The notes beneath the pieces are model-generated. The model did no database searches. It saw nothing but the letters and a program-made list of their open reading frames with translations, and was not told the origin of the DNA. Source: Citrus sinensis (taxonomy: Eukaryota > Streptophyta > Magnoliopsida > Sapindales > Rutaceae). From it: DNA of 64,000 nucleotides. The stretch is taken from positions 3,698,001 through 3,762,000 of the forward strand of contig NC_068556.1 in NCBI RefSeq assembly GCF_022201045.2, in the 5' to 3' direction. Every line of letters begins with the position of its first letter. The first letter of the stretch is position 1. A program made the translations under genes and the position numbers. Below, piece after piece: positions 11,871 through 25,526 of the stretch.

Positions 11871-14263
11871 TCTCATTATCCTAGACTCTTGGTGTTGGTC
11901 AACCGATCAACATAAAAGGCTTTGGCTGCTTCAGTGTGGCAGAAGGCAGCTAGACAAAATCACATAACGTATTCTATTCTAATTTTTAAAGAAGAGTAAT
12001 ATAATTATACAAAAAAAAATGGAAATGGAACATGTTTTATACAATCTGTACTATTCATAGGATTTAATTACTCAAATTTATGTGTGTTCAACGGTACTTA
12101 AATATTTTGAAATGGCCAGTCGCTTTCAATTATTTTTTTCTACAAAACAAAGCTCATTCCAAGTCAAACTTTGATAATCTTTTTCAAAATCATCATGCCA
12201 ATTAATTTATTTATCTAACTATTGAAGATAAAATTAAATAAATGTTTAATACTAATGTTTCCATCAAAGCAATAATGATATATAAATTAAATTATAGAAC
12301 TATATTAAATTAATACGCGTGTTGGTCCCTACCTCAGAGTTGCTTCTATTGAGAGAATCTTACCAATTTTTATGAATAAGTTCTTGTGATAAATTATGGT
12401 TGTTGGTTGGACATAATCAAAGTTCAATTGTCATTTTCGACATTGAACTTTCATAATTTGTATATTATAATAACAAATTGTTGGGTGTTTTTGAAAAGTT
12501 TACATACATCATGCAGCGTGTTTCTCAAAGTCAATTAGGAGACTAATTAACGCTATGAACTCTTTATCAATCGTGCACAAGATGTCAAATAAATATGTTA
12601 ATTAATTCAGAATTTTACAGTGACCGATTGTAATACTAATATAATATAACCCCTTTTTCAACTATGAAGGGTATGCTTCTCTTCTTCCAACTTTTCAACA
12701 CATTTAATTATATATTAAATAATAATAATAATAATAACTTATGGAGAAATATCCCCCCCAAAAAAAAAAAATTAGCAAACATTACAATCTGCCAATGTTG
12801 AGCTTGTATAAAATATAAATGCATCCTTAGTGATGTATCGATAAATTAAAAGTATTCTTATCACTAGCTTGAAGTTCAAGCATTCTCATCACGGGTAATT
12901 TCAAATCTAATTTTGTATTAGCTAAGATTAAGAGGTGACGTTAGAGACACTAACTGTTCATTTATATAAACAATTATCTATAAACTGATGTGTCGTTTAT
13001 GTATTGGTTTAATATAATATAAAATCCAAAAGTAATTGTTGGAGAATAAATTATGTGCGCACATATGACGATCATCAATACGACATTGAAATACACGTTA
13101 GATTAGGCAAAGCCACTTATACAATTGAAAAATATTAAAATTGAAAGGCCGAAGTATTTTAGAATTTCGGGCCTTAATACTTTCATTTGTTGAATGGCCC
13201 AAATCTTTTTCTAGTTACAATAAGTGCACCCTCACGATAGTCCATATTCTAATCTGAGATCTATGAGCCCAACGGTGTGAAATTTAAAAAGCCCAACCCA
13301 TGAGTTTGTGTGTGATCCAGTGTTTTAAAAATGAGATGGCAAAATGAGAACCACCGCCCACCGGAGGAGGAAGTGGCTATGGTATCGAGCGGACGACCAT
13401 TATCGTTATTATTATTATTTTTTTTTCAAAAATATAGTGATAAGATTCAAATTAAAATTTTCAATCTCATCATTTTGAGAATTTGAATTTACATAGCGAA
13501 TTAAATAAAAATATTTAAAAATCACTAGGATTAATTCCTGAAGACTTAGAATGATCTATTATTTGTACTGTATATATAGTAAATCAATAACAGTTTTCAC
13601 AGTTTGACCTTTTTTTCCCTCTTTGTCCTTAAATTTTCATTTCCATTCTTCAAGTAAAAGTATTTTTTTTTTCTCTTTAAGGATGTTAATTATTAAAATT
13701 TAAAAATAATACTAATTGATAGTTAACTAAACTCGAACAATGATAATAAGTCAACATAAAATAATAAAATAACTAAAATAATATAGTAAAATTTTTATTT
13801 TTTATCCGCAAATGGAATTTTTTATTTTAATCCCGCAATCAAATTAGGACATTAAAATAAAATCTTGCCATCTCTAAATTTAATTAATAAAAAATAAATT
13901 AGGCCCCACCTATCCTATGTAGAACAGTACAAGTGAAAAAAGGCCAAAAAAGGAAAACGACATTGTTGCTGAACGTCGTCGTTCTTTTACTTGCGTAGTA
14001 TTATGACTGTCGATATTTCTATCGCGCTCCCGTAATGAATCCACAGATCGACACCTGATTCATTATCATCTAATAATCTCTGCAAGAATCTCCGAGATCT
14101 GAACATTTAACGGTTCATTGTATTCACTTCATTAGTTAATTATTTGATTTATCATTTATTCGATCCCACATTTCACTTACCTGCAATTTGCTTAGATCTA
14201 TCTAAACGGTAATTTGACTATTTCGATTTTACATATAACATCATCTTTTGATACAGATCCATC
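11871..14263. other. AT-rich intergenic DNA and epsin 5' flank
   Basis: No gene recognised. The last 300 bp or so, with the less AT-rich CGTCGTCGTTC tract near 13975, are the likely promoter and 5' UTR of the epsin gene. A GAT/AAT-type microsatellite run occurs near 12721-12738. Confidence 0.4.
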
Positions 14264-17200
14264 ATGGATTTCATGAAGGTATTCGATCAGACGGTTCGTG
14301 AAATGTGAGCTTATGTTCTTTTTTTTAAAAAAAAAATTTTACAATTCGGTTAGTAACCGCTCAGAATGAACCATTTATTTATTTATTTTGATTTTTGCAG
14401 AAAGAGGGAGGTGAATTTGAAGGTTTTGAAGGTTCCGGAGATTGAACAGAAGGTAAGACATTCATTTTGTTATATATACTTTGACGATTTGCTGATGTTT
14501 AATGTGGATTTTTTTTTTTTAACTATGAGATTTAATGAATTTTATTGTATTTGATTTGTTGGAAATTCAAGATTTATACTGTAATAAAAAATTAAAGATA
14601 GGTTGCAATTTGGTAGGATATGATTTATGCTGACTGACTTTGCTACTATGATTCACATATTTTCACTTTGATCAATTGATTTCACTGAAACAATGTTAAT
14701 ATTGGAATTTCCTTGCTGATCTTTAGTTTTTGACTCCAGCTTTCATCTTTTAGTTTAGGATTGTAAGTTGGTGCAATTAGAAATGGTTTGTGGTGAAACT
14801 CTTAAAGGCGGTTTACCTAAATGATATTTAGTTTGTGTTTATGTCTGTAATAGCAAGCGATTTCAAGTTTTGCACTTTACATTCATTGTTTCTATTCTAC
14901 ACTCACCTATTAATATCTAAACTCATGTTCCTGTTGCTTCGTATGGTTATGTAATTTTTAATTTTTTTTTTCATAATCAGATGGGCCGATTTGAAATTTT
15001 GGGGTGATGATATGCATGTGTTAATTTGTGCTAATCATATCATCGGTTTCTAGGTTCAGATTGGGCTTCAAGTTGAAAGCTTTAAGCTTTGGAGCATATG
15101 CATCACTCCTACCATTATGAGATTACTTTTTCTTTGCATTTTTTTTTTCAAATATGAATTTTGTCATTACTAATGCAGGTATTGGATGCGACAGACAATG
15201 AACCTTGGGGTCCTCATGGCACTGCATTGGCAGAGATAGCACAGGCTACCAAGAAATTGTCAGTTTCTCTCAATTTCTTTCAAGTAATGTTGTGCTGAAA
15301 GTATGTTATCTTGCTTTGAACTTATTAGGTGCAATGTCTTTTAGCTCTGAATGTCAGATGGTTATGAATGTTCTATGGACAAGATTGGCTGAGACTGGCA
15401 AGGACTGGCGTTATGTTTACAAGGTACCACCTTACTTACTACTCACTCGATCAATGTTGGAAATCATTTGACACATAAAGCTTTTATAGCTACTGCCCTC
15501 ATTTATTGGTTAATAGGGTATTTTAAAGCACTCAACATCTGTACCTTCTTATATATCAGGCATTGGCTGTTATAGAGTATCTGATATCCCATGGATCAGA
15601 ACGTGCAGTTGATGACATAATAGAACATACTTTCCAGATATCAGTAAGGCCTATTCTAATGCGTTTTTGCTGAATGTGTCAGCACTTTTCTAACTGCCTC
15701 AGAAAAGAGTTTTGTGTTGTCTGATTATGGTTCTTTTTATGTGGTCATTTGTAAGTCTCTATCAAGTTTTGAGTATGTTGAGCCAAGTGGGAAGGATATG
15801 GGAATTAATGTGAGGAAGAAGGCAGAAAATATTGTGGCCCTTTTGAACAATAAAGATAAAATACAAGAAGTAAGAAATAAAGCTTCTGCCAACCGCGAAA
15901 AGTAAGTTATAAGCTCAGAAACTGAAAATATATGTTTAACTTCAGCTTCTATGAATTTGACTGTTGGATTATTCCCTCTAACTTAACTGTGTGCTTGCTG
16001 CAATTATTAGGTACTTCGGACTTTCATCTACTGGAATAACATATAAGTCTGGTTCAGCCTCTTTTGGTACTGGTGGCTATCGAAGTAGTGATCGATATGG
16101 AGGTTCAGGTGACAACTTCAGAGAAAGTTATAAAGACAGGGATCCATATGGAGAGGAAAAGACTGGAAATGATACCTTTGGAAAGTCACGCAGAGGGGCT
16201 GCAAGTGAGAATCAAGGGAACACCTTGAAGAAGGGGTTTGCACGGTATGGCAGTTTTTGGCTTTATTGTGTTCTAACTTTTATGTTTCTGTGAGATGGAT
16301 TGAGATTGGCATATGTGCTAAGATTTTAAAGGTTTTCTTGGAGATATCTCCATATATATATTTTTTTATATTGGCTCCATGAGAAGAGATTCGTGTTATT
16401 GCTTGGCATGCAATAGCATTAATATTGAATTTTATATAGTCACTTGTGATAGTTGGTTAAGAGGATGCCGTACCAGTGTTTTTCTCTCTCCGTCTAAGTT
16501 TCCCTCTTACACACACTCACTGATACGTAATCACACATGCTCCCTCTTTGAAGTTTGCATTTTGTTTTATGTATGATATTGTTAATTTGATAATGATAAA
16601 TTGCAGCAAGGATCAAGACAATATGTCATCCAATGCTTCAAAATCAGCAATGAAGTCAAATGACTCTGACAAATACAGTTCAATTCCTTCTCAAAGCTCA
16701 AGCATTCCTTCAAATAAGTATGATGACGATTTTGATGATTTTGATCCTCGAGGAACTTCTAGTAATAGTAAGTATTCTGTGTGACATGTTATGTTGTGCA
16801 GTTGTCTGCTTCAATTGAGTCTAAAGAACCCTTGTGGAGTATGTATCTTCCATAAACTTTTATTTTCAATCAATTACCACAAATAAAAAGATTGTACATG
16901 AATAGATTGGGGGAAAAAAAAGTGTCATCTGACCATTCAACATAATGTTCCTTGATCATGAAGAAGTGATTGAATGCATAACATTGGGTGGTATTTTTTT
17001 TTTTTTCTGGTTGTGGGAGGGGGTCCAGGGAGGAGATTTTTATGGGGATGATTGATGGGTTTTTGACATTATTTGAAGTCCACAGAGCTTGATCACTGTT
17101 AGCAAGGCATCGATTCATTGATAACATACATGATTGTATACATCCTGTGCCGGAAATTTGGTGCTGCTGTGGAAACCTTGTAGTGCCCAATGCCATTTCT

Positions 17201-18781
17201 GCAAAACAGTGTTTATGTGGTAGTTGTAGAAAGAATTTCTACCAGATGCACTTCATATTATTATAGTGAATATGTACGATTAGATACTTGGTGGAAACCA
17301 AATTTCTGCTTCATTGAATGCAGAAAGTATTACCAGAGTTGATACTAATGATTACTGCCGGTTCCTTTTCTAATAATTCATATAGCAAGGTGTGTCTCAC
17401 TATATGTTGTGGATTGGCCTATTCGACAGAGTCTGCTGCTGGGAACTCTAAGCAAGTGGATCCATTTGGAGATAGTTTGATTGGTGATCTCATGGATGCA
17501 CCAACTCCAGCCCCTGCTCAAACATCTGCCACAAATGGTAATGCCTCAGAGGTTGATCTTTTTGCTGATGCAACTTTTGTGTCAGCACAACCAGAGCAAG
17601 GAATGGGAGTAAATTCTCAGACTAAGGTCAGATTGTTTTTCCTCTATGTTTCTAGAAATGCCATATGTTATGTGTTTGCATGTTTGTGTTTGTGTGTTGT
17701 TGAGAAGGCATTTGATGACTTGGGAATTACCTGCAGAAGTCTGAAATAATTTTTTTTCCTCTACATTACCTGGATGAGTTATAACGGACCTGGCAATAAT
17801 AAGAGCATAAAGAATGTATAAAATTGTTTGATTAATTAAATTGAAAGATACTTTGGTTTACTTTTGGAATTTTAGAGGCATTGGTTTATAGTAAGCAGGA
17901 ATCAGGGTGTAATAATTCTCCCTTGGCTAAAATGAATTTGTTTATGTGCTAATCTTATATTTTTTACTGTCCATTTATGCAGACGGAAGTTGATCTATTT
18001 TCTTCTCAACCCGTGGATTTTTCTGCAGCTCCTGCACCAGTTGACCTTTTTGCTGCCCCTGAACCAGCTGTGCATCCAGAACCTAAGGCTCCAAAATCTG
18101 AGCCGACAACTACTAATATTGTTGATCCATTTGCGACGGTTCCACTGAACAATTATGATGGATCTGATTTCTTTGGAGCATTCACTTCCGACTCAAATTC
18201 AGTATCTACGGGAACCACACAAAATGCTGCCAGTGATTCTAGCCTCAATAACTTGGTTGGAACGTGTTCAGCTGTCTCAAATCCTCCAACCAAAAAGGAT
18301 GCTTTCCAGGTGAAGTCTGGAATTTGGGCAGATTCATTAAGTCGTGGGATCATTGATCTTAATATATCTGCTCGTAAGTATTATCTTCCTAAGTACTGTA
18401 ATTTCCTAGCATAGTACAGTCACATGTTTACTGTTTCAGATCTATTACTGACGTCTGTATTTGCATCATATAACAGTTTTTTGACATGTCTTCCCCGCTT
18501 CTGTTATTGTGAATTAATTACCTTAGGTTTCTCTCATACGGTACTTTGTGCACTTTGCAGCCAAGAAGGTATCACTGGCAGATGTAGGGGTTGTGGGTGG
18601 ATTAAGTGATGGTTCAGATGAAAGGGAAAAGGGTCCACCAACATCATTTTACATGGGGAGAGCGATGGGCACTGGAACTGGTCTCAGTAAATCTGGGTTC
18701 ACATCTCCACAGTCGGTAGGAGATGACCCATTCTCAAATTTTGGCAGCCAACAATATCAATTTGGTAGTTTTAAAAAGTAA
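14264..18781 (+). CDS. EPSIN1: Clathrin interactor EPSIN1-like (ENTH-domain adaptor)
   Basis: Eleven exons: 14264-14304, 14401-14452, 15179-15258, 15345-15423, 15560-15643, 15756-15901, 16011-16244, 16607-16767, 17430-17626, 17983-18373, 18561-18781. They give 561 residues, close to my memory of Arabidopsis EPSIN1 (about 560). The first six exons encode the ENTH domain that binds membrane phosphoinositides: [13 protein letters not shown] start, then [40 protein letters not shown] and [17 protein letters not shown]. The rest is a disordered tail rich in DPF and DLF motifs ([31 protein letters not shown]) that bind clathrin and AP adaptors. The conserved end is [23 protein letters not shown]1 acts in Golgi-to-vacuole and plasma membrane trafficking. 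Every junction keeps phase and uses GT-AG. Confidence 0.93.
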
Positions 18782-19210
18782 TTTTTTCCCATGTTCATGT
18801 TCATTTCACTATTGTATTCTCTATTCTTTGCCTATTCGGTTAAGATATTCGAAGTGTTGAGCATATTGCAAGCCTGAGTCTTTCTTGTCCATAAATACAT
18901 ATTAAACAATACAGTGACTTGATTATTGTGTAATCATGAACAGAGAGTTTACAGGACTTTTTGTTGTAAGTTATACCGAATCGGATGCGAAGTTGCAAAT
19001 ATTTTAAGTCGTGCAGAGTTGTGGTGGCTCCTTGCTTGGTTATTTATTGGGAGGAATTTTCATCTGCTTCATGTTTTTGAATGAAGTAAATTGGCAATTT
19101 GAAACTCTGCTGCTCTAGAACATTTCCGATAGGGGACGTTGCAACGTTCATAGGTGTTGTCAGGCTATAAGTATACTCGTTTTCAGTTGCATTGGCATCG
19201 GACAATAGAG
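18782..19210. other. Epsin 3' UTR and intergenic DNA
   Basis: Downstream flank of the epsin gene, probably with its 3' UTR. No other gene seen. Confidence 0.45.
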
Positions 19211-19213
19211 TTA

Positions 19214-19449
19214 AGACCTGTTTGGGGTTGATATTGGCACTAAAGTGTTTAGTTTGTTGTATTTTAAAAATTATGTTAATATAATTTTTTATTTATAGGA
19301 TGAAAAATTTATTATATTTTAAATAATTTTATCAAAATTATTATTTAAAAATTACATTGACCACATACTATTAATTTTTATTTTATAATTACAGTATCAA
19401 TTTTTGTGTTTTTGACGTCAAAAGTTACACCTCAATTTTAAATATGATC
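19214..19449. mobile_element. Tourist-like (PIF/Harbinger) MITE, about 236 bp
   Basis: The left end AGACCTGTTTGGGGTTGATA and the right end, reverse complemented, GATCATATTTAAAATTGAGG are diverged inverted repeats. Flanking TTA copies at 19211-19213 and 19450-19452 fit the PIF/Harbinger target duplication. AT-rich interior, no coding capacity. It lies between the convergent 3' ends of the epsin and exonuclease-KH genes. Confidence 0.6.
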
Positions 19450-19950
19450 TTAATTTGCAAAGATTATGATTTTTTTTAAAGCTTCTTCGTTTGTCACATG
19501 TCCCAAAACAGAAAATTTATACAACAAAAATTAAAATTTCCTCCGACCGTGAAAGATTTTTTGTCACAATGGTAGTCTACCGTCGTAGGTCCAGACCACC
19601 GGAGGATAGGAATTCAAATTAATCTGCTCAATAAACAGGTTTAATTTGATGATTCTACAACCATTTTTATTGGTCCTGTAGTTATTTAACTTTGATTTCA
19701 TTTATCGTTTACCTTGACATATTGTTTCACTCAATAAACAGGTTTTGGTGCTTCGCTACGGAACTTTCACGTTCAACCACAGCACCACAGGAATTAAATA
19801 TATGGTCTTAAAGACTATACTACAGGGTGAATGATCATTACTCTGTACCATATAATGAGGAAGGGCCACAACATTAAGAAGAAAACTTAATCCACTGGAA
19901 CTTGTGATTATTATTGTAGAGTTGCAAACAAGCATAATGACATATGTTCC

Positions 19951-22900
19951 TTAATACATCTCCAGCATTCTTCCCCTCAACATGGCTTCTGCTTTCCTCA
20001 CCTGCTTCACTGGTCCTATGATGAATACCTGCATGAACCCACTACTTATCAGGCTCTTGAAAGACAGATTTCTACACCTTATTTTGAAGAGTCCTTTTTC
20101 CTATACATGCATGAACCTAAATCCATCACCTTAAAAGTTTTTGTTATACTTTGATAAAGGATGGCTGAGAATAACAAAATAAACTGTAAAGCAAAATTAA
20201 CGACAAATAATTGAAGAGGTTCCGCTGAACAACCTGATACAGCATTTCAAAAGTTCCTGTAATATTTTGCTGTTGAGATTCACGGAAAAATTTGAGGCAC
20301 TATATAAAGTCTGAGCATGAATTAACAAAATAATGGGGGAGCAAATTGACAACAAAGAAGTGAACTCAGAGAAGGTAATAAAGTAATATAAGTAATATAA
20401 CTTATAAAAGATTAAAAGAGTTGAGCAGTGTTGAAATTATAGAGCCCTTTAATCAATGCTAAGCAGGCTTAGGACATGTCCACAATGCTTCCGAAATTTC
20501 TCAAACCATATAAATCAACTTCACAACCATATGCGTTTTGATTGCATGCTGCGGCCAGAGGAGTGAGAATACTAATGCTTAGTCATTTATTTATTCTCAT
20601 TTTTAGAAAGATAAAAATGGAGGATCCTGTCACAAACGCACTAGTGTGGTCCTTCATTTAGCATTGCGATTGAAAAATTCAGTCATACTCCCACATCACA
20701 GTGTACATGTAGGCTTTCATCCTAAATCAACAGAAACTCTTTGAGTTTGCGCGAGGAGATTAATGTTTTTGTGTGGGTGAAAATATAATTATTCAATAGA
20801 TTTTGAGTTTTTGTAGACTAACCTTGTCAGGTGGACCCTTGGCACCTCCAATGAGAATTTCGGCACTGCAAAATTGCGACCAAGATAATCAATTTAGCAT
20901 TTTCAAACATGAAATTGTGATATGCATTACACAGAGAGAAGAAAGAGGTATATATACTTGCAAGATTCCTTTATAGCCAAAATAGAAGACCCTCTTCTTC
21001 CTATTATACGTCCCATCTTTCCGGGGGGTACATCAAGAATTGATAGAATTTCTTCTTCAGGAACATCTCCCTCCACTATCAAGTAATCTACATAGATGAA
21101 CCGCACACCTAGATCAACACATTGAAATCCTAACAGCAGGTTTACCAAGCTTATGGAAAAAAGAAAACAAAAAGTTGCCGAAACTTTACATATAATGTTA
21201 TTAAAACAACACATCACAAGTTTTGAATGACTATCAATCTAGATACCATCCAAAATAACATTCTGTAGTGAATGAATATTAAAAATCATAAGCTGCTTAT
21301 ATACAGATTCTTCTAACCAAGGGGTTGCACAACTAATGCACTATGTTTCTCGCTAAATATATGCAACATTTCAACCATCAAGAATCACTCATCTTATTCA
21401 GAATTTAGATAATGACTTTAACATGCTCTTATATTAAACTGAAAGCCCAAAGTCCTATTGATCATGAAAGACAGCAGAACAGTAGATATAAATCATAAGA
21501 AACACATTGGCTAGACCAAACTATAAGCAGATACTTTACAACACCATAGCAACACTTTATCTTCTTTGGTAAGTTTGTTAATAGGATGCTGGATGATTGA
21601 TTGATTAAGTGCATTATTAATAAGAAGCTTATGAGCAGAGAATTCTATATTGAAACTCAACTCATGCATAAGTGGGCGTGATATGTAATTGGAATTTGCC
21701 TCGTGTATTTATAATTCAAATGGAATCAAGGTAGACAAGTTTCAGAAACCCAAACACCAGGCTTCCTCCCCTATTTTGACTGTTCTTCCCATGTCGCATG
21801 TTCAACATGAGTAATTGCAAGGAAACATTCCCTCGTGCAAAATGGTGATTGGACAAAGTCTATTGACAAATTCGTTACACTCCGGGGAATATGCAAACGC
21901 GCCGGGGGGTGGGGTGTTGTTGTTACACTAATCTATAACAGTATGGAAATTGACAAGATATAAAAACCTGGAACAGGCGGGAGAGGTGGCCAATCCACAT
22001 AATCATTTTCATTGATGCAGAAACAACGACAATATAGTGCACCACGCACTGCAAGGTACCATAAGGATTGTTGGTTTAGTTTCTTCATCATATTGTGATA
22101 GATGTACGGTAGAAAGCGGACATCATCTGCAGCTGCTCGGACCATCAGTTCAGTTAGTGGTCTGTATGTCCAAAACTGGGGGTCCTGCACATGACAACCA
22201 GCGGAACAATTACTGTGGTAGCACATGTTGCAGACTAGTTGGATCTTCAATCTATCAGTAATTGTGTACAAAATTGTCTTAGCATCAGAAAAGGGAAGTT
22301 GTTTGGGCAAACATAAAATATAATGTCAAGTGTTGGCACTGCTTTTCATGAAAATTATCAGTCTGCATTTGTAAGTTTTTAGGCAAAGAGTCAGCACTGA
22401 TTTTCATGAACACTAAGAGTCCAAGTTGTTTCAAAGTTTTAGGTCCATGTCTCATAGAACAACATGGTCCTATATACAGTAACTTTAAACATAATTGTCT
22501 AAGTATCTAGGATGGTGAGTACGTGGGCCAAGTGTCAGCACTGATCATAATCAACATTTACAGTGTACTTGTTTTAAATTTTGAGGTTTAAGTCTAATAG
22601 CTTGCAAACTGTTGTAAAAGAGCATATACTGATATCCTTTCTAGCTGGAAGCCATTTATTACATTGTGAAATCTATCACACAATCTTCCAAACAACAGAA
22701 TTTGGCTTCCCAAGAAGCCACATCCCAAAGAATTTGATAGAATCAAACCAAGGCAACAAGAATACTTTTAATTCTAGGATGAACAGTCCAAAAATTTGAA
22801 CTACCATAGCCCAGAATTTCAGAATGAATTAGATTCAAAACTAACCTGCCTAAGGAGTACACGAACCTCTTCCTTCTCTTGATAAGATATACCTGCGTTT

Positions 22901-25526
22901 AAATAAAAGCAACACATTTCAGCAACCTAATAATTAATGCAAAAATTTCAGGAGCGACTTTGAGACAGCCATAGACATTAAAGAATGGTCAACAAATCAT
23001 GTCTGATCATGAATTTGAAGAGTCTAGCAACACTAGCAGGCAGTATCAAACAGTAGTAAAATATGAATAATAAATCAAGTCTATAACAAAAAGATGCTCT
23101 TAAATCTATCAAGTCACAAAACCAAAACTTAATCCTGAGCAGAAAGGCAAGACAAAACCTTATTTATCAAATCTCTGCAGAGATAGGGCAAAAAAATCAA
23201 GTAAAGAACTAAAAAGTGTAGAGTGCCACTTTACAGCAGAGCAGGGTAACCAGATGAATAGAAGATGATTGTAAAAGCAGTAATACAGCAATTGATGAAA
23301 CTAATGCATCTTCTTTGCTTCTTATCTATTTTCTAGTCTTGGTTGGCTTAATTGCACACAGGGAAAAGAAAATTGTCTACAAATCCTAACTTCAAAATCA
23401 GGAATACCTAACTGGCTTAACAAAAGAAAGGTATCAGGGGTAACTACTAAGGATAAAATATCGAAAGCAATTTAAACTCTGCTCACTAAAAAGTTGACCA
23501 AACAAACAAACATTGAGGAAACAAAAAGTTTCGACGACACGAAACAAATATTTACTTAAATGGATACCACGACATATAAATACCACAATAGCGTGGATCT
23601 GCGAGAAGACCAACAAATGATATGTAGTCATCCGGTGATCTTTTCCGACCTTCCTGCTCCTCTATTAAAGAATAAGCAATCTGCAGTCCATCAGGAGAAA
23701 AAGGCATTCTTAGAAATATGTTCACTGATTATGTCAATAATAAATTGATGGCTCCAAAGTGAACAAGAATTTTGCTTTTATAATTGATTTCAAATCTAAT
23801 TGCTGTTCCCGTAACATAAGTGTAAAAGTGGATATTGATACTTAAATTGACGAGTGATAGCAAAAAGTACAAGTCCATGTCAAGTAAAAGCAAGTTTAAA
23901 CATCAAACCAGTGCTAATGAACGAGAATTTTGTTTCTATTATTGATTACTAAAAAGGAATATCATAATTCATCAACCACATCTAAGGACCAATCTTCTCT
24001 ACCTTCATTACATTTTGATCTCGAAGCACCACATCAGTCTAATGGTGGTTTAACAGGTTTCCAAAATAACTCCATAAACCATTTCCAAAAGTAAATTACA
24101 GACTGACAATGCAAAATTTCTTTATACAACTGGGATTGGTTTTTCCTTCTACATATACAAGATCTCTCCAGCCGATAACGATAAAGTCAATGATAGTTTA
24201 ACAGGCATAGCCAATAATATGTGCAAGAGGTTCAATCCAGACCCGTCCATAAATGAAGGTAAGTTAAGCATCTAGGTAAAAAGACAAAACAGAAACTTTG
24301 ACATGCTCAAAACTTCACTTGTTTTCCATTCCTAATGTCTCCATACAAACTCAAAATTGGACACCTTTTCTTTATCTTGAAAAGGTACTAAAAGGGCACA
24401 CAATCCTGCAATAGTTTTCAGTAGGTTATAAAGGATATTTACCTGGGTATCCACAACATTGTGCAACTTAATGCCAAATTGAAAATATAATGCCTACAAA
24501 AACAAACAAACAAATTTAAAAACAGAAATAACATACTGTCAAGCATATCATGCATGCCATGATGCAGAAGTAAACAAATTCAATAAGAGACCTCACTATC
24601 TCGTTTGCAATCGTGAATAACTTTTGTGATGTAACTAGACTCAAGTGCAGGCTTACAGGCTTTCACAACCGTCTCCCCACCCTGAATAGCGTCAACCAGA
24701 TATATAGCATCTGGAAATGCTAGCTGCCAAAAAGCACAAAGCTTAAGTTTATAAATTTTCTCATAAATCAAATTGACATACGTACAGTAGATGGGATTTG
24801 GTTCATTCCTATTGAAACAGAAACAAGTAAATAGATGTATTTCGTTTCGAACAAATATAAGATGGATCAAACGGGAAGGCAAAACACATTATACCTGCAT
24901 AATACAAAGACTTCCATGGCGACAAAGGTCAACTCCCTCACAGTCAAAACCAATGACCAATTGCCTCTCAGACGATGGTTCCAGGAACTCAGCAGGAAGT
25001 TGAGAAGCATTGGTCACAATATGGATTGGAACCACTGAATCTATGGGCTTTCCATCTGAAATATAAGAAAAAAGACAGCAAAAAAAAAAAATTGTTGCAA
25101 CTCAATAAAGTTTCAACCAATAACTCGAAAAAGAATATATCAGTTGCTTATAACAAATTAAGAAAACAAATTGTAAATGTGATTCTAACAAATTAGTGCG
25201 TGAATTTGAAATTGTTTCCAAAAAAATCTCCATTTCCAATTAGATTCAAGATTCTTAAAGAACATAATTTTTCATCTTCGTATAATTTCTAAGTAACCAA
25301 ACAGAAGGTAAGTTCAAAATACAAAAGGTTAAATGAAAAACGAATCTAATCAAATGAGCAGAGCAATCCCCAATTAACGATTTGCAAATGCTCAATTACA
25401 ACCTAAATTTCAAAAATTAAAATTCTGGATCGAAATTTAAAAAAATTTAAATGTAAATTAAATTAATTAATTACCAGGGTCTGAAGAGAGGGGAATATGA
25501 GTTTGATGAGAAGGAGACGAAGCCAT
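19951..25526 (-). CDS. 3'-5' exonuclease domain plus KH domain protein (EXD1/Egalitarian-like)
   Basis: Ten exons in transcription order: 25526-25475, 25055-24895, 24723-24592, 24493-24443, 23680-23584, 22892-22846, 22184-21968, 21108-20958, 20865-20823, 20028-19951; 342 residues. Residues 45-205 form a DEDD-type exonuclease fold: FDCEGVDL (D55, E57), IHDCKRDSE (D109, D113) and RAAADDVRFL (D200/D201). Residues 253-310 form a KH RNA-binding domain with the GxxG loop as IIGRRGSS (289-292). I recall an Arabidopsis protein of the same length and layout annotated as exonuclease/KH. The tyrosine four residues before the last aspartate in DEDDy enzymes is not there (AAAD), as can happen in the Egalitarian/EXD1 branch, so nuclease activity is not assured. 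The RNA substrate is unknown. The start ATG is the first in frame. Confidence 0.9.

Noticed and set aside
16870-17196. 108-codon minus-strand ORF
   Set aside because: Falls in epsin intron 8 on the opposite strand; no recognisable motif.
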